Source: an uncultured Collinsella sp. (GTDB lineage Bacteria > Actinomycetota > Coriobacteriia > Coriobacteriales > Coriobacteriaceae). From it: DNA of 19,731 nt. Location: NCBI GenBank assembly GCA_937969105.1, contig CALBUZ010000189.1, positions 1 to 19,731 on the forward strand, written 5' to 3'. Both the position numbers and the translations under genes were made by a program. The notes beneath the pieces were generated by a model. It was given only the letters and a program-made list of their open reading frames with translations. It searched no databases and was not told the origin of the DNA. Of this stretch, positions 16,209 through 19,731 are shown piece after piece; positions within the stretch are counted from its first letter, which is position 1, and every line of letters starts with the position of its first letter.

Positions 16209-18372
16209 GCGGCCTCCCCCTCACCGTTGCCAGCGGGCGCGATGCGCTGCAGCAGGGCCACTACATCCTCGCTGTCGACGAGTTCCACCGTAATGTGCTT
16301 GGCGGCCATGCGCGCACAAATAACGGGCAGGTCAGCTTCGGTTGCCTGTCGCATGAGCAGGTAAAGCGTGTCGCCATCGACCAGGCCCGCAGCGTCACTC
16401 TCGCGAATCGCCGACCCAATGGCGCCGACCAGCTCGCCAACAGGCTCCATGCCCGGCACCACGCGTAGGAGCAAAAAGCTCCCCATCTTGTTGTCCGCAA
16501 GCGCCTGCTCGGCGGCGAGTTCCTGGCCAAAGGCATCGTGGCTGAGAACGCACGTGCCGGCAACGCAGCGCTTATCCTGCGCCACGGCCTCGTAATCGAA
16601 GGCGCGTCCCAGTGCGCTTTCCACCAGGCCGCACAGGATGCGGAACAGGTTTTGTAGTACAGAGTCATTTGGCTTTCGGCCACGTGACGCACAAAAATCA
16701 ACACGGCGGGGGCTCCATCGCGCTCGATCGCATAGCCAAACATCGGAAGCCCCGACGTCAGCGCGCGGTTCACCCACAAACCCGAGATCGCACCTTGGAA
16801 CACGGGCGCAAGGTCATCGAGCGAGAGCGAGCGCGGCACATTGTTGGAAATCGCCGGGCTCGCCGCTACCAGGCGCGCAAATGCCCCGCCCGAAACATGG
16901 TAGATCGTCACCGAATCGTTCTCGAGAATCTCGCCAAGCAGCTCGCAGCACTTGCGGTATATATCGCGCGGGTTGAGTACGTCGAGCTCCTGCGTGACGG
17001 CAAAGATCTTGCCAAAGCTATCGTGGCGCCCCACAATCTGTCGCTTATAGGCACGCTTGTCCTCAATCGCGTCGTGATAGAGCCGCGTTAGGAACGTGTT
17101 GCGGTTTCGCACAAGCTCGTTCTCGTCACGCTCGGCCTTAATGGCCTCGCTGTTGCGCAGCTGTACATAGCCGCACACGGCACCCACCACAAAGTACGCA
17201 ATAAACGGCAGCCAGTTGGAAGGCTCATAGAATAGGCCCTGGAAAGTGTATCCGTACAGGGCAAAATAGCTCACGGCCAGACCAATGGACGCCAGCAGCG
17301 CCGCAACCAGACCAAAGTCGAGCCCGTAGAGCGTGCCAATCAGGACCACATAGAGCAGACGATAGTCGAGCACGTTGAGCTGGGCCGATTGGGAGAACAG
17401 ATGCTCCAGCACCTCGAACAGTACCCATGCGAAGCCCGTCTCCAGGCATTTAATGGGCAGAGTGCGCAGCTGAATGCGATCGATGGCCGCACGCAAGGGA
17501 TTAGCTTTTTTAGTGCGGGTGTTAGCCCAGCGGGCGTGGATGGTCGAAAGGTCGCGCGGCAGGTCGTAACGCTGGAACCAGCCATAGCGCTTGCGAGCGA
17601 CATCGCCTGCGGGCAACGCATAGCCGGTCGACTCTCCATAGGCAACGGACAGCCCGGGGAACAGGCCCTGGAGCGCGCCGCCCAAGTCGCCCGTTGTGCG
17701 ATGGAAAGCATCTGCAACGTCGAGCGTCTCAAAGGTCGCATCCCAACCGTCAAAGACGCGATGCACCAGCACCGCTAGCTCCTCCGCGCACAGCAGGGGT
17801 AACGGCGCTTCCGCGACACCTTGGAGCGCGACCGACCCGGTCGAGCACGCCTCGAACAGCGGTACCAAGAAGGGGTCGTCGAGCGCCGCGGAGGCGGTAT
17901 AAAGATAGGGCGTGCGTAGGATCTTGGCCTGGATGCCATCTTGCGAGGCGTAGTAGCGACAGAGGTCGTTGGCCGCGCGGGCGATAATGCCCTTACCCGT
18001 TTGGGCGGCAGCACTTGTGGTATCAAGCGAATCGTCATTGCTCACCGCGCCGCCAGCACCCTCCGCGCCCGTAGGCCCCGCCACAAACAGCAGCTGCACC
18101 CGGCGGCCCATGCAGGCACGAAACACCGACCGCAGCAACTCAATGTCGCCAAAGGTCTCGGTATGCGGAGTGAGATACGTGGAGAGGTAGACCACGCAGT
18201 CGAACTCATAAGCCTGGTCCAGGTGGCGCAGCAGCTCTTTCCACGAGCTGTGGGACGATGACTCGCGCTGCGCATCGTCGGCAGCTACAACCTGAACATG
18301 ATCGTCGGGGAACGCCTTGGCACAAAAGTCGTCGTCAACATACGCGGTATTGCCAACAACCAGCACCTCCAT
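16205..18372 (-). pseudogene. pelD: PelD-like c-di-GMP receptor fused to an SDR-like domain; frameshifted
   Basis: First gene of the operon; restored length about 722 residues. Order: a Rossmann/NAD-epimerase-like domain (about 1-260), membrane helices (about 320-410), a short coiled coil, a GAF domain (about 450-570) and a degenerate GGDEF domain (about 600-720). The SDR part lacks the Gly-rich loop (MEVLVVGNTAYVDD) and an obvious YxxxK pair, so it looks inactive. In the GGDEF part the active site reads DGDTL, but the RxxD inhibitory-type c-di-GMP site is kept as RESD at 16394-16405. This is the PelD pattern of a receptor, not a cyclase. The reading frame breaks at the A-run complementary to 16650-16653. 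One added base would turn LYYKTCS into LYYKNLFRILCGLVESAL and join the two frames. ATG 18372 has GGGAGGGGG upstream. It may be a true lesion or a base-call error. Confidence 0.78.
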
Positions 18373-18407
18373 GGCGCGCCCCCTCCCTTAAATTCCACTT
18401 TTGCCAT

Positions 18408-18436
18408 AGTCAAACATGCGTATTGTACGCTGTCAA
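18408..18436 (-). promoter_or_regulatory. Possible pel operon promoter/operator
   Basis: On the minus strand a consensus TTGACA (18436-18431) is directly followed by a perfect inverted repeat GCGTA-CAA-TACGC (18430-18418). A second TTGACT lies 17 bp after the first (18413-18408). No good -10 is found at 16-18 bp from TTGACA, so the boxes may be binding sites, not a core promoter. It sits 36-64 nt upstream of pelD in the only gap (18373-18519) before the operon. Confidence 0.4.
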
Positions 18437-18519
18437 CGCAAGCCGAGGCGCCTTTAAGGCTGTGTTAAGTACTTTTTTAGAGGATGAGGGGGTGAATCTC
18501 GAGGATTTAATCTGGAGCT

Positions 18520-18777
18520 TTAATACCTCGATAGAATCTCATCTCTATTATCTTTGAGATACTCGTCCAAATCCGGCACAGCAAATTGAACATAGCCCCT
18601 CTGAGGCGCCTGGATAACTTCTCGTGAAAGTAGCTTGGCCCTAACAGAACTCAGCTCACTCGTCTTTTTACCAAGTCGTTTGGCTAAATCCGAGGTCTTG
18701 GATTGCCTACTATCCTCGCACATGGCATACAGGTAGTTGATTTCATTACGGGAAAGACCCGAAATTTCAGGCTCGAG
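18520..18777 (-). pseudogene. C-terminal fragment of an ATPase-like protein with winged helix
   Basis: Eighty-five codons ending at TAA 18520. The sequence ([55 protein letters not shown]) resembles the C-terminal winged helix found at the end of AAA/Orc1-like predicted ATPases in actinobacteria. The ATPase domain is missing. Reading upstream, homology stops at about 18777 where the opposite strand becomes infB. This stretch is noticeably more AT-rich than the pel genes. The apparent 310-codon reading frame continuing to 19452 is antisense to infB and is not real. Family assignment is by resemblance only. Confidence 0.5.
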
Positions 18778-19731
18778 GTCGTCGTCACCATCGAGGAGCG
18801 CCTGTTTGACGACCACGAGGACACCGCAGACGAGCTGATGCCCCGTCCGCCGGTCGTCGTCGTCATGGGTCACGTCGACCACGGCAAGACGAGCCTGCTC
18901 GACTACATCCGTCACGCAAAGGTCGCCGCGGGCGAAGCCGGCGGCATCACGCAGCACATCGGCGCCTATACCGTCAAAATCAACGGCCAGCCCATCACCT
19001 TCCTCGACACGCCGGGTCACGCCGCGTTCACCGAGATGCGCGCGCGCGGCGCCATGTGCACCGACATCGCCATTCTGGTCGTGGCTGCCGACGACGGCAT
19101 CATGCCGCAGACCATCGAGGCCATCAACCATGCCAAGGCGGCGAACATCCCCATCATCGTGGCCGTCAACAAGATGGATAAGCACGCCGCAAACCCCGAC
19201 CGCATCCTGACCCAGCTCACCGAGCACGGTCTGGTCCCGGCGGAATGGGGCGGCGAAACGGAGGTCTGCAAGATCTCTGCCAAGACCGGCACGGGCATCG
19301 ACGACCTGCTGGAGACGGTCATCCTGACCGCCGAGATGCAGGAGCTGAAGGCCAACCCCAACCGCGCCGGCAAGGGCACGGTCATCGAGGCGCGGCTTGA
19401 CAAGACCCGCGGCCCGATCGCATCGCTGCTCGTCCAGAACGGCACGCTCCATCAGGGCGACATCATCATCGCGGGCACGGCCGTCGGCCGCGTGCGCGTC
19501 ATGACGAACGACAAGGGCCAGCAGGTCAAGGACGCAGGCCCGTCCGTGCCGGTCGAGATCACCGGCCTGACCGACGTTCCCACGCCGGGCGACGAATTCA
19601 GCGCCGTTGCCGACGAGCGCATGGCCCGTCAGCTCGTCGAGCAGAGAAAGCAGAAGATCAAGGACGATCTCAACAAGCTCAACCAGAAGGTCACGCTCGA
19701 GCGTCTGTTCTCCAAGCTCAAGGAGGGCGAG
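18772..19731 (+). CDS. infB: Translation initiation factor IF-2 fragment, truncated at both ends
   Basis: 320 in-frame codons without a start or stop. It begins inside the segment just before the G domain ([20 protein letters not shown]). It then shows all GTPase motifs: GHVDHGKT (G1, 18868-18891), ITQHIGAY (G2), DTPGH (G3), NKMD (G4) and SAK (G5). Domain II follows ([21 protein letters not shown]) and the fragment ends in the linker towards domain III at KEGE. The long IF-2 N-terminal region is absent, cut at the junction with the ATPase fragment. Features such as [20 protein letters not shown] and the acidic [10 protein letters not shown] lead-in look like Oscillospiraceae (Clostridia) IF-2, not actinobacterial IF-2. 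That judgement is from memory of the family. It probably belongs to a different organism joined by mis-assembly. Confidence 0.9.

Noticed and set aside
16645..16660. Programmed -1 ribosomal frameshifting in pelD
   Set aside because: The shift site reads UAC AAA ACC, which is not an X-XXY-YYZ slippery heptamer, and slipping Lys-tRNA to CAA would mispair. A one-base deletion or base-call error is simpler.
18520..19452. 310-codon minus-strand frame as one protein
   Set aside because: Only the last 85 codons look like protein; the rest is the reverse strand of infB.
1..19731. CRISPR array, tRNA, rRNA or insertion sequence
   Set aside because: No regularly spaced repeats, tRNA-like cloverleaf, rRNA sequence, transposase frame or paired terminal repeats were seen on either strand.

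Overview
The window looks like a high-GC gut actinobacterium of the Coriobacteriia, most probably Collinsella or a close relative. This is inferred from gene content, base composition and coding style; no rRNA gene or other strict marker is present. No tRNA, rRNA, CRISPR array or insertion sequence was seen. Almost all genes lie on the minus strand.

Layout. (1) 1-1157: 3'-truncated guaB (IMP dehydrogenase). (2) 1351-1695: a small ModE/LysR-type winged-helix regulator on the plus strand. It overlaps, tail to tail, a Cys/Met-metabolism PLP-fold protein (1685-2689) that appears to lack the Schiff-base lysine. (3) 2786-7002: a sucrose locus with GH32 hydrolase, PTS EIIBC permease and LacI-type repressor. 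Three near-identical palindromic operators lie at the permease and repressor promoters, and terminators follow the permease and the hydrolase. (4) 7251-18372: an 11-kb minus-strand operon whose first five genes match the Gram-positive Pel exopolysaccharide order pelD-pelE-pelA(deacetylase)-pelF-pelG. It continues without a break into a CotH-like kinase lipoprotein, a VTC polyphosphate-polymerase domain protein and a DUF4956 membrane protein. Starts and stops are coupled by short overlaps or 3-nt gaps throughout. (5) 18520-18777: the last 85 codons of an ATPase-like protein with a C-terminal winged helix. At about 18775 this runs directly into (6) an infB (IF-2) fragment on the plus strand that looks clostridial (Oscillospiraceae-like). 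The junction of two truncated genes suggests an assembly chimera or a recent rearrangement.

How the genes work together. The sucrose genes would import and phosphorylate sucrose and split sucrose-6-phosphate under ScrR control. In the Pel cluster, PelD (c-di-GMP receptor), PelE and PelG form the expected membrane complex, PelF is the glycosyltransferase, and the DUF2194 protein is the likely deacetylase. The CotH-VTC-DUF4956 tail is the most interesting part, because it suggests that phosphate or polyphosphate chemistry is coupled to this exopolysaccharide. The pelD gene carries a one-base frameshift that separates its c-di-GMP-binding domain from the rest. It also has an unusual N-terminal fusion to a degenerate SDR/epimerase-like domain.
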